In this document: positions 27,386 to 39,005 of the stretch, one piece after another
How the letters are laid out: each line of letters begins with the position of its first letter
Numbering within the stretch: position 1 is the first letter of the stretch
From: Mycobacterium sp. IS-1496
GTDB taxonomy: Bacteria; Actinomycetota; Actinomycetes; Mycobacteriales; Mycobacteriaceae
Direction: 5' to 3'
Length of the DNA: 64,000 bases
Assembly (NCBI RefSeq): GCF_001499995.1
Contig: NZ_LQIU01000006.1
Coordinates: 1 to 64,000 of the forward strand
The notes under the pieces: model-generated
What the model saw: only the letters and a program-made list of their open reading frames with translations
Databases searched by the model: none
What the model was told of the DNA's origin: nothing
Made by a program: the position numbers and the translations under genes

Positions 27386-27485
27386 GCGGACGCGGACGAA
27401 GCACCGATGCTGAAGGCATGGCCGCTCCCCGGATGAACCGCGCGGCGACCGGGTCCGGTCGGGACGAACATTGCGATAGGCGGCG

Positions 27486-27491
27486 TAGGTT
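27486..27491 (+). promoter_or_regulatory. Candidate -10 of devR
   Basis: TAGGTT fits TANNNT, with a predicted start near 27498, just upstream of ATG 27507. It excludes the upstream GTG at 27492. Confidence 0.4.
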
Positions 27492-27506
27492 GTGACACTG
27501 TCGACC

Positions 27507-28154
27507 ATGGTCCGGGTTTTCCTCGTCGACGATCACGAGGTGGTGCGTCGCGGCCTCATCGACCTGCTCAGCGCCGACCCCGAACTCGACGTGGTGGGCG
27601 AGGCCGATTCGGTGGCCTCGGCGTTGGCCCGCATCCCCGCGCTGCAACCCGACGTCGCGGTGCTCGACGTGCGGCTGCCCGACGGCAACGGCATCGAACT
27701 GTGCCGGGAACTGCTGTCCCGGCTGCCCGACCTGCGGTGCCTGATGCTGACGTCGTTCACCTCCGACGAGGCCATGCTGGACGCGATCCTGGCCGGTGCG
27801 AGCGGGTTCGTCGTCAAGGACATCAAGGGCATGGAACTGGCGCAGGCGATCAAGGACGTCGGGGCCGGGCGCTCACTGCTGGACAACCGGGCCGCCGCGG
27901 CGCTGATGTCCAAGCTGCGCGGCGACGTCGAACGGTCCGATCCGCTGTCGGGGCTGTCCGCCCAGGAGCGGGTGCTGCTCGACCTGCTCGGGGAGGGGCT
28001 GACCAACAAGCAGATCGCGGCCCGGATGTTCCTGGCGGAGAAGACGGTCAAGAACTACGTGTCCCGGCTGCTGGCGAAACTGGGGATGGAGCGGCGCACC
28101 CAGGCGGCGGTTTTCGTATCGAAGCTGGATCGCCCGGGGCAGGGTGACGGCTAG
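27507..28154 (+). CDS. devR: Hypoxia response regulator DevR/DosR
   Basis: A 215-residue NarL-family response regulator, very similar to M. tuberculosis DosR. The receiver domain has the acidic pocket VDDHE, phospho-acceptor Asp54 in [12 protein letters not shown], and Lys104 in VVKDIKG. The LuxR-type HTH (about 148-205) holds [20 protein letters not shown], including the DNA-contacting Lys/Asn residues. It activates the dormancy regulon under hypoxia, NO or CO. ATG 27507 reproduces the MVxVFLVDD start of DosR. The sensor kinase follows after 9 bp. Unlike in M. tuberculosis, no universal stress gene precedes it. Confidence 0.93.
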   Translation: MVRVFLVDDHEVVRRGLIDLLSADPELDVVGEADSVASALARIPALQPDVAVLDVRLPDGNGIELCRELLSRLPDLRCLMLTSFTSDEAMLDAILAGASGFVVKDIKGMELAQAIKDVGAGRSLLDNRAAAALMSKLRGDVERSDPLSGLSAQERVLLDLLGEGLTNKQIAARMFLAEKTVKNYVSRLLAKLGMERRTQAAVFVSKLDRPGQGDG

Positions 28155-29870
<1,716 letters not shown>

Positions 29871-30827
29871 TCAGCCCGCCGGCGGGCGCCGCGGTGTGGC
29901 GGGCAGTTCGGCCGCATCCCGGGGCGCCCAGCCGATGCGCAGCAGCATCTGCGGGTGGGCCTGCGACTCGAAGATCTCCTCGCGCAACGTCGCTCGGGTC
30001 TCGGCGACCTCCAGCGGTTCGGTGACCGGGCAGCTGGCCAGCCCGATCGACGTCGCCGTGAGCAGCACCACGCTGGTGGCCTCCCCGGCGCGCAAGCGGG
30101 CCAGTGCGTCGTCGTCCCGGGTGCCAAGGGCCAGGACCGCCGCCTTGTCCTCGCCGTCGCAGCCCGCCGACGGAGCAGCCATCGCGGTGCCGGCGAACAC
30201 CCGTGCGGGGAGCACGGCGGCGCCGTCGGCGGGCGGGACGTTGGCCGCCGGGACGCCGGCCACCGATCCGTACCGTCCGCTCCACGTGGTGAGTTCGCGC
30301 AAGTAGGCGTCGTCGTGCAGGTGTTCGCGCACCGCCCGGTCCACCGCGACCCGCAGTTCGGTCAGCGATTCCACCCGGCGCAGCGACACACCGCCCCGCG
30401 CCGCGCGGGCGCCCATCACGGCGATGTCGGCGGGGGAGACCTCGCGGTCGCTGTAGCGTCTGCGGTCGGTGCGCCGTCGCGGTATCGCCGCGGCGAGCGC
30501 CAAGTCGAGGTGCGTCGGGCGGTGCGGCGAAAGCAGCAGTGTGGCAAGGTGATCCGGGTTCGACGAATCCGGGAGTCGGTGCACGCGCGCCTGCCAGCCC
30601 CGCGCCGCGAATGCGACGACGGCGTGATGCAGCGTCGCGCCGCAGCTGAGCAGGAAGTCGCGTCGGTCGGGGTCGATGTGGTGCAGATGAAGGTCGGGTT
30701 CGGCGAACAGGTCCAGCCGGTCGGAGCCGACCTGCCAACGCCACGGCTGGCTGTTGTGCACCGACGGGGCCCGCACGGCCGACGCCAGCGCAGCGTGCAG
30801 CGTCTCGTCGTCGGGAAACGTGGTCAC
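29871..30827 (-). CDS. Acg-family nitroreductase-like flavoprotein
   Basis: A 318-residue protein of the Acg/Rv3131-like family, divergent relatives of FMN nitroreductases that are among the most strongly DosR-induced proteins. APSVHNSQPWRW near the N-terminus and a second ATSIGLASCPVTEPLEV segment are typical. In Acg itself FMN is bound but sequestered, and a role in flavin storage has been proposed. The frame is open to 30941; GTG 30827 is chosen because it gives the Rv3131-type N-terminus. Convergent with devS (stops adjacent) and divergent from the epimerase gene. Confidence 0.87.
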   Translation of the reverse strand: MTTFPDDETLHAALASAVRAPSVHNSQPWRWQVGSDRLDLFAEPDLHLHHIDPDRRDFLLSCGATLHHAVVAFAARGWQARVHRLPDSSNPDHLATLLLSPHRPTHLDLALAAAIPRRRTDRRRYSDREVSPADIAVMGARAARGGVSLRRVESLTELRVAVDRAVREHLHDDAYLRELTTWSGRYGSVAGVPAANVPPADGAAVLPARVFAGTAMAAPSAGCDGEDKAAVLALGTRDDDALARLRAGEATSVVLLTATSIGLASCPVTEPLEVAETRATLREEIFESQAHPQMLLRIGWAPRDAAELPATPRRPPAG

Positions 30828-30859
30828 CCTTCCAGGTTCACGCGCCGGTCCGCGCGGCG

Positions 30860-30894
30860 GTAGAGCACAAAGGCCCGAACGGGTGATTGGACCC
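30860..30894. promoter_or_regulatory. DosR-box-like sites between nitroreductase and epimerase genes
   Basis: On the minus strand TTCGGGCCTTT (within 30879-30861) matches the left half of the DosR consensus with one change. GGGTGATTGGACCC (30881-30894) keeps the outer GGG/CCC and TT centre of a second, weaker box. Both lie in the 91-bp divergent promoter gap, so DosR could drive both genes. Confidence 0.5.
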
Positions 30895-30918
30895 GTGGGG
30901 TCCGGGTACTGACCGAGT

Positions 30919-31995
30919 ATGTCCACACGCGTCGTGATCACCGGAGCCAGCGGAAACGTCGGAACCGCCCTGCTGCACCGACTCGCCGAGGCCGGGGGCT
31001 ACACCGTGACCGGGGTGACGCGCCGCCAACCCCCGGAGACCGGCATCTACCGCTCCGCGCAGTGGCGTCAGCTCGACCTGGCCGACCACGACGCCACCAC
31101 CAGGCTGCAGGCCGTCATGCGTGACGCCGACGCCGTCGTCCACCTGGCCTGGGGTTTCCAGCCGACCCGCAACGTGCAGTACCTGGACGCCGTCGGTGTC
31201 GGGGGAACCCGGGCGGTGCTGCGGGCGGCCGACGTCGCCGGCGTCGGTCAGCTGGTGCACATGTCGTCGGTGGGCACCTACGCGCCCGGCCGCTACGGGC
31301 AGTACGTCGACGAGACCTGGTCGACCGCCGGTGTCGACACCTCGGCCTACAGTCGGGCCAAATCCGCCGCCGAGTCGCTGCTGGACGACTACGAGCACAG
31401 CCACCACGACGGTCTGACCATCGCGCGGATGCGGCCCGGGTTCATCGTCCAGCGCAGCGCCGCAGGGGGATTGCGCCGTTACACCCTGCCCGCGTTCATC
31501 GAGCCGCGGTGGCTTCGGTTCCTTCCGGTGCTGCCGCTGGACCGCAGCCTGGTCGTGCCGATCATCCACGCCGACGACGTCGCCGACGCGATCGCCCGGA
31601 CCGTCGAACAGCGCGCCTCAGGGCCGTTCAACCTGATGGCCGAACCCCCGGTGCGCCGCGACGACCTGGCCGAGGCGCTCGGGGCGTATCCGGTGCACGT
31701 GCCGTCGAGCCTGCTGCGGCCGGCGGTGGCGCTGTCGTGGCGGGCACGGCTGCAACCGATCGACGAGGGCTGGCTCGACATGGCGTTCACCGTGCCGCTG
31801 CTCGACACCGGCCGCGCCCAGTCCGAACTCGGGTGGAAGCCGGCCCGCACGTCGCTCGACGCCATCGCCGACATGGGCGAGGGGTTCAAGCACTGCGCCG
31901 ACACCGAGAGCCCGGTGCTGTCCTACCGGGGACCGCTGACCAGCATGTTGCGGGATCTACGCGCCGGCCCGATCACCGACCGCAAGGTCCCGTGA
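30919..31995 (+). CDS. NAD-dependent epimerase/dehydratase (extended SDR)
   Basis: A 358-residue extended short-chain dehydrogenase. TGASGNVG (8-15) is the nucleotide-binding glycine motif, HMSSVGTYAPG carries the catalytic Ser/Thr, and YSRAK holds Tyr144 and Lys148. The C-terminal part (about 190-358) is a substrate domain with SSLLRPAVALSWRARLQ. Substrate unknown; a nucleotide sugar or small carbonyl is possible. Its promoter gap holds DosR-box-like sites shared with the nitroreductase gene, so it may belong to the dormancy response (inference). Confidence 0.82.
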   Translation: MSTRVVITGASGNVGTALLHRLAEAGGYTVTGVTRRQPPETGIYRSAQWRQLDLADHDATTRLQAVMRDADAVVHLAWGFQPTRNVQYLDAVGVGGTRAVLRAADVAGVGQLVHMSSVGTYAPGRYGQYVDETWSTAGVDTSAYSRAKSAAESLLDDYEHSHHDGLTIARMRPGFIVQRSAAGGLRRYTLPAFIEPRWLRFLPVLPLDRSLVVPIIHADDVADAIARTVEQRASGPFNLMAEPPVRRDDLAEALGAYPVHVPSSLLRPAVALSWRARLQPIDEGWLDMAFTVPLLDTGRAQSELGWKPARTSLDAIADMGEGFKHCADTESPVLSYRGPLTSMLRDLRAGPITDRKVP

Positions 31996-32042
31996 TTCCG
32001 GCGCGCTGACGTGCGCTCAGCGTCGGTCAGCGCGCCGAAATC
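31994..32042. terminator. Bidirectional hairpin between the epimerase gene and fum
   Basis: GATTCCGGCGCGCTGAC (31994-32010) pairs with GTCAGCGCGCCGAAATC (32026-32042), 16 of 17 bp, with a 15-nt loop. It fills the gap between two convergent genes. The arm shares GATTTCGGCGCG with the hairpin at 17047-17095. Confidence 0.65.
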
Positions 32043-32047
32043 GCGGT

Positions 32048-33469
32048 TCAGTCGCCGTCTTTGACCTTCGCCATCGCGAGCACGTCGAGGCGACGGTCGA
32101 GTTCCTCCTCGGAAAGCTTGTCGCCGATCAGTCCGCGGTCGATGACCGTCTGGCGGATCGTCTTGCGCTCCTTGAGCGCTTCCTTGGCGACCTTGGCCGC
32201 CTCCTCGTAGCCGATCGCCGAGTTCAGCGGCGTCACGATCGACGGTGACGACTCGGCCTGCTCACGCATGTGCTCCTCGTTGGCCACGAGTCCGTCGATG
32301 CACCGCTCGGCGAACAGACGTGACACGTTGGTCAGCAGCTTGAACGACTCGAGCAGGTTGCGGGCCATCATCGGGATGTAGACGTTGAGCTCGAACGCAC
32401 CGGCCGCGCCACCCCATGCGACGGCGGCGTCGTTGCCGACGACCTGGGCGGCGACCTGCGTGACCGCCTCCGGCAGAACAGGATTGACCTTGCCCGGCAT
32501 GATCGAGCTGCCCGGCTGCAGATCCGGCAGCTGGATCTCGGCCAGGCCGGTCAGCGGTCCCGACCCCATCCACCGGACGTCGTTGGCGATCTTGGTCAGC
32601 GACACCGCGACGACCCGCAGCGCACCCGAGGCCTCGACCAGTCCGTCACGCGCGGCCTGAGCCTCGAAAGAGTCCTTCGCCGTGGTCAATTCACCCAGCC
32701 CGGTCTGGTCGACGAGCACCTCGACGACCTTGGCGCCGAAGCCGTCGGGCGCGTTGAGTCCGGTGCCCACCGCGGTGCCGCCGATGGCCAGCTCACCGAG
32801 CCTCGGCAGCGTCGCCTTGACCCGCTCGATCCCGGCCTCGATCTGGCGGGCGTAGCCGCCGAACTCCTGGCCCAGCGTCACCGGCACCGCGTCCATCAGG
32901 TGGGTGCGGCCGGACTTCACCACGGTGCGCCACTGCCGGGCCTTGCCCGCCAGTGACTCGTGCAGCACCTCCAGTGCCGGGATCAGGTGGCGCACAGCGG
33001 CTTCGGTGGCCGCGATGTGGGTGGCGGTGGGGAACGTGTCGTTGGAGCTCTGCGACATGTTCACGTGGTCGTTGGGGTGCACGGTCACCCCGTTGGCCGC
33101 CGCGATCGACGCGATGACCTCGTTGGTGTTCATGTTCGAGCTCGTGCCCGACCCGGTCTGGAACACGTCGATCGGGAACTGGTCGTCGTGCTGCCCGTCG
33201 GCGATCTCGGCGGCCGCGGCGATGATCGCGTCCGCCTTCTCCGCGTCCAGCAGTCCGAGGTCCTTGTTCACCTGTGCGCAGGCACCTTTGAGCAGGCCGA
33301 GCGCGCGGATCTGGGTGCGCTCGAGGCCGCGGCCCGAGATCGGGAAGTTCTCGACGGCCCGCTGGGTCTGAGCCCGCCACAGCGCATCCTTGGGCACCCG
33401 GACCTCGCCCATGGTGTCGTGCTCGATGCGGTACTCGGTGTTCTGGTCGACAGCGCTGTCGGCGGTCAT
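32048..33469 (-). CDS. fum: Fumarate hydratase, class II
   Basis: A 473-residue class II fumarase, the TCA-cycle enzyme that interconverts fumarate and malate. The family signature [11 protein letters not shown] is at 320-330 with the catalytic Ser321; GRTHLMDA (His190) and [11 protein letters not shown] are the other active-site regions. It matches Rv1098c. ATG 33469. glpX is immediately upstream on the same strand with an 18-bp gap, so the two form the fum-glpX operon seen across mycobacteria. Confidence 0.97.
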   Translation of the reverse strand: MTADSAVDQNTEYRIEHDTMGEVRVPKDALWRAQTQRAVENFPISGRGLERTQIRALGLLKGACAQVNKDLGLLDAEKADAIIAAAAEIADGQHDDQFPIDVFQTGSGTSSNMNTNEVIASIAAANGVTVHPNDHVNMSQSSNDTFPTATHIAATEAAVRHLIPALEVLHESLAGKARQWRTVVKSGRTHLMDAVPVTLGQEFGGYARQIEAGIERVKATLPRLGELAIGGTAVGTGLNAPDGFGAKVVEVLVDQTGLGELTTAKDSFEAQAARDGLVEASGALRVVAVSLTKIANDVRWMGSGPLTGLAEIQLPDLQPGSSIMPGKVNPVLPEAVTQVAAQVVGNDAAVAWGGAAGAFELNVYIPMMARNLLESFKLLTNVSRLFAERCIDGLVANEEHMREQAESSPSIVTPLNSAIGYEEAAKVAKEALKERKTIRQTVIDRGLIGDKLSEEELDRRLDVLAMAKVKDGD

Positions 33470-33487
33470 GGATGCCCTTCTGATCGG

Positions 33488-34549
33488 TTACGGCAGGGGA
33501 TAGGCGGCGTTGCTGTCACCGGTGAAGTCGACAGCGGAGTACTCGTTGAGTTTGGACAGACGGTGGTAGGCCTCGATCATGCGGACCGTGCCGGACTTCG
33601 ACCGCATCACGATCGACTGGGTGGTGCAGCCGCCGCCGGTGTAGCGCACACCCTGCAGCAGGTCGCCGTCGGTGACGCCGGTGGCGCAGAAGAACACGTT
33701 CTCGCCCGACACCAGGTCCTCGGTCTTGAGCACCCGGTCGATGTCGTGGCCGGCGTCGATGGCCTTCTGGCGTTCCTCGTCGTCCTTCGGGGCGAGCTGG
33801 GCGTGGATGGCGCCGCCCATACAGCGGATGGCGGCGGCGGTGATGATGCCCTCCGGCGTGCCGCCGATACCGGCGAGCATGTCGGTGCCGGAGTTCGGGC
33901 GGCACGCCGAGATCGCGCCCGCCACGTCGCCGTCGGAGATCAGCCGGATGCGGGCACCGGCGTCCCGGACGTCGGCGATGAGCTGTTCGTGGCGCGGCCG
34001 GTCGAGGATGCAGACGGTGACGTCGCGCACCGACAGGCCCTTGACCTTGGCGACGGCGCGCACGTTCTCGCCGATCGGAGCGGTGATGTCGATGGCGTCG
34101 ACGGCGTCCGGACCGACGGCGATCTTGTTCATGTAGAACACCGCCGACGGGTCGAACATCGCACCGCGCTCGGCCACCGCGAGAACCGAGATCGCGTTGG
34201 GCATGCCCTTGCTCATCAACGTGGTGCCGTCGATCGGGTCGACGGCGAAGTCGCAGTCCGGTCCGTCGCCGTTGCCGACCTCTTCGCCGTTGTAGAGCAT
34301 CGGCGCGTTGTCCTTCTCGCCCTCGCCGATCACCACCACGCCGCGCATGGACACCGAGTTGACCAGTTCGCGCATGGCGTCGACGGCCGCGCCGTCGCCG
34401 CCCTCCTTGTCTCCGCGCCCCACCCAGCGGCCCGCCGCCATCGCGCCGGCTTCGGTGACGCGGACGAGTTCGAGGGCGAGGTTGCGGTCGGGGGCTTCCC
34501 TGCGGCGCGATGAGCCGCTTGTGCGAGGAGCATCAGAGTCAGCTGGCAT
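33488..34549 (-). CDS. glpX: Fructose-1,6-bisphosphatase, class II
   Basis: A 353-residue GlpX-type phosphatase, the gluconeogenic FBPase of mycobacteria (Rv1099c). Metal- and substrate-binding motifs are GEGEKD (75-80) and DPIDGTT (104-110), with GGTPEGI later. The frame is open to 35269, but that part is antisense to the next gene. ATG 34549 starts a Ser/Arg-rich extension of about 25 residues ahead of the conserved [12 protein letters not shown] core; a start nearer the core is possible. Divergent from the DUF4245 gene by 54 bp. Confidence 0.95.
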   Translation of the reverse strand: MPADSDAPRTSGSSRRREAPDRNLALELVRVTEAGAMAAGRWVGRGDKEGGDGAAVDAMRELVNSVSMRGVVVIGEGEKDNAPMLYNGEEVGNGDGPDCDFAVDPIDGTTLMSKGMPNAISVLAVAERGAMFDPSAVFYMNKIAVGPDAVDAIDITAPIGENVRAVAKVKGLSVRDVTVCILDRPRHEQLIADVRDAGARIRLISDGDVAGAISACRPNSGTDMLAGIGGTPEGIITAAAIRCMGGAIHAQLAPKDDEERQKAIDAGHDIDRVLKTEDLVSGENVFFCATGVTDGDLLQGVRYTGGGCTTQSIVMRSKSGTVRMIEAYHRLSKLNEYSAVDFTGDSNAAYPLP

Positions 34550-34603
34550 GGGCAGATTGTCCCAGAAGCCGATCACCGTCGGGAGGCTGGGATACTGGCT
34601 GTC

Positions 34604-35263
34604 ATGACCGTCGACCCCGGGCAGCCGGAACCGCCCCCGCAGGAGTGGTCCGGTCCTGCGCCCAAGGAGGCAAAGCCGCGGGTACTGCAGGACGGCCGGG
34701 ACATGTTCTGGTCCCTGGCGCCGCTGGTGGTGGCGTGCGTCGTGCTGGCGGGTCTGCTGGGCATGTGCTCGTTCCAGGGCCGGGGCCCGACCGAGGGGCC
34801 GGCGCCGACCCACGACGCGGCCTCGGCGCTGCAGGCCGACGCGGACGCACTGAAGATCCCCATCCGGCTGCCCGCGCTGCCGGACGGGTGGCGCTCGAAC
34901 TCCGGCGGCCGGTCGGGGATCGAGGCCGGCACCACCGACCCGGGGACCGGGGTGCCGACGCGCGCGGTGGTGTCGCGGGTCGGGTATCTGGCCCCGAGCG
35001 GCAAGTACCTCAGCCTCACGCAGAGCAACGCCGACGAAGACAAGCTCGTCGAGTCCATCACCCCCGGCCTCGTGCCGTCCGGCGCGCAGGACGTCGACGG
35101 GGTGACCTGGGTGGTCTATCAGGGCGGTGAGGGTGTGGAGCCGGTGTGGACGACGCGGCTGCCCGGCAACGCGCAGATCGCGATCACCGGCGCGGGCAGC
35201 ACCGACGAGTTCCGCGCCCTCGCCGCGGCGACCCAGAAGCAACAACCTCTGGAGGCCCGATGA
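34604..35263 (+). CDS. DUF4245 membrane-anchored protein (Rv1100-like)
   Basis: A 219-residue protein: a Pro/Glu-rich cytoplasmic N-terminus (1-32), one transmembrane helix (about 36-56, [20 protein letters not shown]), then an extracytoplasmic DUF4245 domain with [10 protein letters not shown] and [11 protein letters not shown]. Function unknown. ATG 34604. The stop overlaps the following gene as ATGA, so the anchored protein and the dienelactone-hydrolase-like enzyme are translationally coupled. Confidence 0.88.
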   Translation: MTVDPGQPEPPPQEWSGPAPKEAKPRVLQDGRDMFWSLAPLVVACVVLAGLLGMCSFQGRGPTEGPAPTHDAASALQADADALKIPIRLPALPDGWRSNSGGRSGIEAGTTDPGTGVPTRAVVSRVGYLAPSGKYLSLTQSNADEDKLVESITPGLVPSGAQDVDGVTWVVYQGGEGVEPVWTTRLPGNAQIAITGAGSTDEFRALAAATQKQQPLEAR

Positions 35264-36153
35264 CCGCACGGAAGCCGAAGGTCGCCGCCGGGGCGGCTCG
35301 CAAGCCCGATGTCGCCGCCGGGGCGGCTCGCAAGCCCGATGTCGCCGCCGGGGCGGCTCCGGAAGCCGACCTGAGTGGCTGGACCGCCGAACCGTTCACC
35401 GCGGCCGGCTACACCCACGACGTGTACCGCAAGGGCGACGGTCCCGGTGTCGTCCTCATCCCCGAGATGCCCGGGCTGCACCCGCACGTGCTGGCGCTGG
35501 GCAACCATCTGGTGGACAACGGCTTCACCGTCGCCGCACCGTCGCTGTTCGGCACGCCCGGCGCGCCGGCGATGCGGCCCGGTATGGCGCCCGTGCTGCT
35601 CAAGGGTTGCGTGTCCAAGGAGTTCGCGGCGTTCGCGACCAATGCGGACCGCCCGGTGGCCCACTACCTGCGGGCGCTGGCGCGCGACCTCAACGCCCGC
35701 ACCCCCGGCAGGGGCGTCGGCGTCATCGGGCAGTGCTTCACGGGCGGCTTCGCGCTGGCCGCCGCCGTCGACGACAGCGTGCTCGCCCCGGTGCTCAGCC
35801 AGCCGTCGCTGCCGCTGCCCGTCACGCTCAGACACAAACGCGACCCGGGCCTGTCGGAAGGCGAACTGCGCGTCATCGAACGGCGCGCCGCCGAGGACGG
35901 CTTGTGTGCGCTGGCTCTGCGCTTCAGCAAGGACTGGATGTCGCCTGCGGAGCGGTTCAGCACGCTCAAGGCCCGGTTGGGCGACGCGTTCGAGGTCATC
36001 GAGATCGACTCCGGCAGGGGCAATGCGCACGGCATCTCGCCGACCGCGCATTCGGTGCTGACCGACCAGATCCGTGAAGTCGACGGTCACCCCGCGTACG
36101 AAGCCCGCAAGCGCGTGGTCGAGTTCCTCACCGAGCGGCTGGTCGGCGCGTAG
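35260..36153 (+). CDS. Dienelactone hydrolase-family protein with N-terminal [10 protein letters not shown] repeats
   Basis: A 297-residue alpha/beta hydrolase of the dienelactone hydrolase family. The nucleophile is Cys159 in [10 protein letters not shown], and HGISPTAH near the C-terminus supplies the His. Ahead of the enzyme domain lies an Ala/Lys-rich tail of about 36 residues built from a 30-bp tandem repeat. ATG 35260 overlaps the DUF4245 stop and has GGAGG 4 nt upstream; the open frame from 35146 is not needed. Substrate unknown. The 3' end overlaps the convergent permease gene by 26 bp. Confidence 0.85.
   Translation: MTARKPKVAAGAARKPDVAAGAARKPDVAAGAAPEADLSGWTAEPFTAAGYTHDVYRKGDGPGVVLIPEMPGLHPHVLALGNHLVDNGFTVAAPSLFGTPGAPAMRPGMAPVLLKGCVSKEFAAFATNADRPVAHYLRALARDLNARTPGRGVGVIGQCFTGGFALAAAVDDSVLAPVLSQPSLPLPVTLRHKRDPGLSEGELRVIERRAAEDGLCALALRFSKDWMSPAERFSTLKARLGDAFEVIEIDSGRGNAHGISPTAHSVLTDQIREVDGHPAYEARKRVVEFLTERLVGA
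35281..35370 (+). repeat. 30-bp tandem repeat inside the dienelactone-hydrolase-like gene
   Basis: Two identical units (35281-35310, 35311-35340) and a third (35341-35370) that is identical for its first 19 bases and diverges after. They encode [30 protein letters not shown]. Repeat length is a multiple of three, so copy-number change keeps the frame. Confidence 0.9.
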
Positions 36154-37330
36154 CCGCGGGCCTGTCGCGGCGCACCAGGTTCGTGAGTGCACGCCACCAC
36201 CGCGGTGTGACGGGTCGGCGTGGTTCGTCGTCGTCCGGCGGGGCCAGCGGGACACCCTTGTAGACCGCCAGATACACGCTGATCGTCGTCACGATGATGA
36301 TCATCAGCACGGGTCCCAGGACGATGCCCCAGAAGCCGAACATCGCGATGCCCGAGAACACCGCGAGCAGCATCAGCGCCGGGTCGAGGCGGGCCGCCTT
36401 CGGTACCAGCACCGGGCGCAGGACGTTGTCGATGTTGGTGACGACGAGGAGGTGGAACGCCACCACGAACACCCCGCCGATCACGTTGCCGAACAACGCC
36501 ATACCGATGCCGAACGGGATGCTCAGGATCCCGCTGCCGAGCGGGATCACCGACAGTGCGCTCAACACGATCGCGAAGAAGAAGAATCCTTCGTGGAACC
36601 CCGCGACGTAGATGGAGACGGCGCCGGCCACCCCCTGGCACAGGGCGATGACGAACTGGCCTTTGACCGTGCCCTTGACCATCGCCCCGGTCTTGGCGAG
36701 GTACAGGTCGGTGATGTCCTCGCCGAGGGGGTTGAGCCTGCGGATCAACATGCGCAACTTCTCCCGGTTCACCAGCAGCGAGATGAACACGTAGAGGAAG
36801 ATCACCGCGGCGGCGAGCGCGCCGAGAACGCCGCCCACCGCCCCCTGCAAGACCCCGAGCAGCCATTCGCCGACGCGTTGGGACACCGTGACCACCGCGT
36901 CGCGCAACGTGTCCGGGGTAAGCCGGAAGTCGAGGAACGGCACCTTGTCGATGAGCTCGTTGGCCATCGTCATCGCCCGGTCACCGAGGGTGCTGATGTC
37001 GGTCGTCGCCATCCACTCGTTGACGGTGGTGACCATCTGGGAGATCTGCACGATCGCCAGGAACACCACGAGGCTGACGGGGATGATCACCGTGAGCATC
37101 GCCGCCAACAGCGTCAGCGTCGCGGACAAACCGACGCCGAAGCGGCGCCGCAGCCGTTCGTAGAGCGGGCTGAACAGGTAGGCGCCGACGGCGGCCACCA
37201 CGACGAGGATGAAGAACTCGCGCAGGAAGTACGCGCCGAACGCCACGGCCAGCAGGGTGACCACGCCGAGTGCGCGCTTCTGGGTTGCGGTGAAACCGGC
37301 CTCGACATCACCGGACACGTCGTCGGACAC
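36128..37330 (-). CDS. AI-2E-family transporter (Rv1101c-like)
   Basis: A 400-residue membrane protein of the AI-2 exporter/PerM-like family with about eight helices: two near the N-terminus, a large amphipathic middle region (about 105-165), then the conserved C-terminal helices with SVIPLGSGILSIPFGIG and the DNVLRPVLV loop. The tail is Pro/Arg-rich. Substrate unknown; family members have been linked to AI-2 export and Na+/H+ antiport. Start is GTG 37330 or GTG 37318. It overlaps the convergent hydrolase gene at its 3' end. Confidence 0.85.
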   Translation of the reverse strand: MSDDVSGDVEAGFTATQKRALGVVTLLAVAFGAYFLREFFILVVVAAVGAYLFSPLYERLRRRFGVGLSATLTLLAAMLTVIIPVSLVVFLAIVQISQMVTTVNEWMATTDISTLGDRAMTMANELIDKVPFLDFRLTPDTLRDAVVTVSQRVGEWLLGVLQGAVGGVLGALAAAVIFLYVFISLLVNREKLRMLIRRLNPLGEDITDLYLAKTGAMVKGTVKGQFVIALCQGVAGAVSIYVAGFHEGFFFFAIVLSALSVIPLGSGILSIPFGIGMALFGNVIGGVFVVAFHLLVVTNIDNVLRPVLVPKAARLDPALMLLAVFSGIAMFGFWGIVLGPVLMIIIVTTISVYLAVYKGVPLAPPDDDEPRRPVTPRWWRALTNLVRRDRPAATRRPAAR

Positions 37331-37336
37331 GTCGGC

Positions 37337-38161
37337 CTATCCCGTGCCGACCGTCCGCGCCCGCTGCCCGGCCCGCTGCTCGGCGACGAACCGCGCGGCC
37401 ATCCGCTGCATCAGCCCGGGGGCGAGCCGGGCGAAAACCCACGCCGCGTGCGCCTGCCGGGGTTTGACGAGGACGGCCTTGTTGCGCTCGACTGCGCGCA
37501 GGGTGTCGTTCGCCAGCCGGTCGGCGTCGTAGGGGGCTTTGACCCGCTGCCCCTGCAGGTAGTAGTCACGGCCGACGAACCCCCCGATGGCGCCCTTGTC
37601 GAGGATCGGCGTCTCGACGGCGGCCGGGCACACGGCGAGCACCCCCACACCGTGGGCGACGGCCTCCGACCGCAGTGCCAGCGACAGGCCGACGACGGCG
37701 TGTTTGGTCATCACGTAGCTGCTGATCAGTCCCGCCGCGGTCAGCCCCGCCATGGAGGCGGTGTTGACGATGTGGCCGTGCCCCTGGCGGACCATCTGCG
37801 GGTACGCCGCGGCCACGCCGTGCACGACGCCGCGGATGTTGATGTCGATGATCGCGTTCCACTGGTCGAGCGTCAGCAGTTCGGTGTCACCGCCCCACGA
37901 GATGCCCGCGTTGTTGAACATCAGGTCCAGTCGGCCCGCCCTGGCCACCACGTCGTCGACGGTCCGCTGCACCGCGGCCGCGTCGGTCACGTCCAACCGC
38001 GCCGACCCGGCCCCGAGGTGCCGCGCGGTCGCCTCGGCCGCGTCGGCGTCGATGTCAGTGCACAGCACCTCGGCCCCGGCAGCGACCAGTGCCCGGCACA
38101 GCGCGGCCCCGATCCCCGAGCCCGCGCCGGTGACGATCGCCTGTTTGCCCGCGAACGTCAT
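37337..38161 (-). CDS. Short-chain dehydrogenase/reductase
   Basis: A 274-residue classical SDR: TGAGSGIG (11-18) binds NAD(P), NNAG and the serine in NTASMAGLTA follow, and YVMTK gives the catalytic Tyr/Lys. Asp36/Asp38 after the second strand (CTDIDAD) suggest NAD preference. The tail is Arg-rich. ATG 38161 overlaps the stop of the upstream SDR gene (ATGA), so two SDRs are made together. Substrate unknown. Confidence 0.88.
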   Translation of the reverse strand: MTFAGKQAIVTGAGSGIGAALCRALVAAGAEVLCTDIDADAAEATARHLGAGSARLDVTDAAAVQRTVDDVVARAGRLDLMFNNAGISWGGDTELLTLDQWNAIIDINIRGVVHGVAAAYPQMVRQGHGHIVNTASMAGLTAAGLISSYVMTKHAVVGLSLALRSEAVAHGVGVLAVCPAAVETPILDKGAIGGFVGRDYYLQGQRVKAPYDADRLANDTLRAVERNKAVLVKPRQAHAAWVFARLAPGLMQRMAARFVAEQRAGQRARTVGTG

Positions 38162-38925
38162 TGCGAGTCAGCCAGTTTCATCACGTGGTGCAGGATATCG
38201 GGATACCGCTTGAGGTGGGCGCCGCCGTTGAGGTCGAGGACCTCGCCGGTCATCCACGACGCGCCGGGTGAACACAGGAACGCCACCGCGGCGGCGACGT
38301 CCTCGGGTTGGCCGGCGCGGCCGAGCGGGGTGTTCTCCAGGTACTCCTCGACCACGCCGGGCACGCTGGCCGCCGGATCGGTCAGCGGGGTGTGCACGAA
38401 TCCGGGGGCGACGGCGTTGACCCGGATCCCGCGCGGCGCCATCTCCAGCGCCGCGACCTGGGTGAGCATCGACAGGCCGGCCTTGGCCGCGCAGTAGGCA
38501 CTCATCCCGGCGGCGGGCTGACGGCCGTTGAGCGACGAGATCTGCACCAGCACACCGCCTTCGCGCAACACCCGGCCGGCGTGTTTGGTGACGACGAAGC
38601 CTCCGGTCAGGCACACGTCGACGACCTCACGGAACTGGTCGACGGGCATGTCGACGATCATGCCGACGTTGCTGAACCCGGCGCAGTTCACCACCGCGTC
38701 GAGCGGGCCGGTCTGGTCGAACAGGCGCTGCACCGACTCCTCGTCGGTGACGTCGGCGTACGCCGACGTATGGGGCTCGCCGAGAGTTGCGGCGCGCTCG
38801 CGGGCGCCGTCGGCGTTGCGGTCGGCCAGGACGACGCGGTAGCCGTCCGCGGCCAGCGCCTGGGCCGTCGCCCAGCCGATGCCCGAGGCGGCGCCGACGA
38901 CGGCGGCGGTGCGGTTGGTGGTCAC
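38158..38925 (-). CDS. Short-chain dehydrogenase/reductase
   Basis: A 255-residue classical SDR with VGAASGIG (10-17), NCAG, QISSLNGRQPAAG and YCAAK (catalytic Tyr/Lys), ending in the usual GxxLDLNGG segment. Asp35 in LADRNAD suggests NAD. Start is GTG 38925, and on the minus strand TAGTTT (38939-38934) lies 8 nt upstream, fitting a nearly leaderless transcript. First gene of a two-SDR operon whose last neighbour on the same strand is the AI-2E permease. Substrate unknown. Confidence 0.88.
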   Translation of the reverse strand: MTTNRTAAVVGAASGIGWATAQALAADGYRVVLADRNADGARERAATLGEPHTSAYADVTDEESVQRLFDQTGPLDAVVNCAGFSNVGMIVDMPVDQFREVVDVCLTGGFVVTKHAGRVLREGGVLVQISSLNGRQPAAGMSAYCAAKAGLSMLTQVAALEMAPRGIRVNAVAPGFVHTPLTDPAASVPGVVEEYLENTPLGRAGQPEDVAAAVAFLCSPGASWMTGEVLDLNGGAHLKRYPDILHHVMKLADSQ

Positions 38926-39005
38926 GGCTACTCAAACTAAGACACGTTGCAGGCGCCGTCGACGAAACACTGCTTATCGGTGCCGGAGAGCGCAGAATCT
39001 CAGCC

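Noticed and set aside
27441..27470. Second DosR half-site (GTCGGGAC) near devR
   Set aside because: Only a half-site with no symmetric partner; not strong enough to list as an operator.
36074..38497. 807-codon plus-strand ORF opposite the AI-2E permease and SDR genes
   Set aside because: Low-complexity His/Asp/Arg/Glu-rich translation antisense to clear membrane-protein and SDR genes; no motif.
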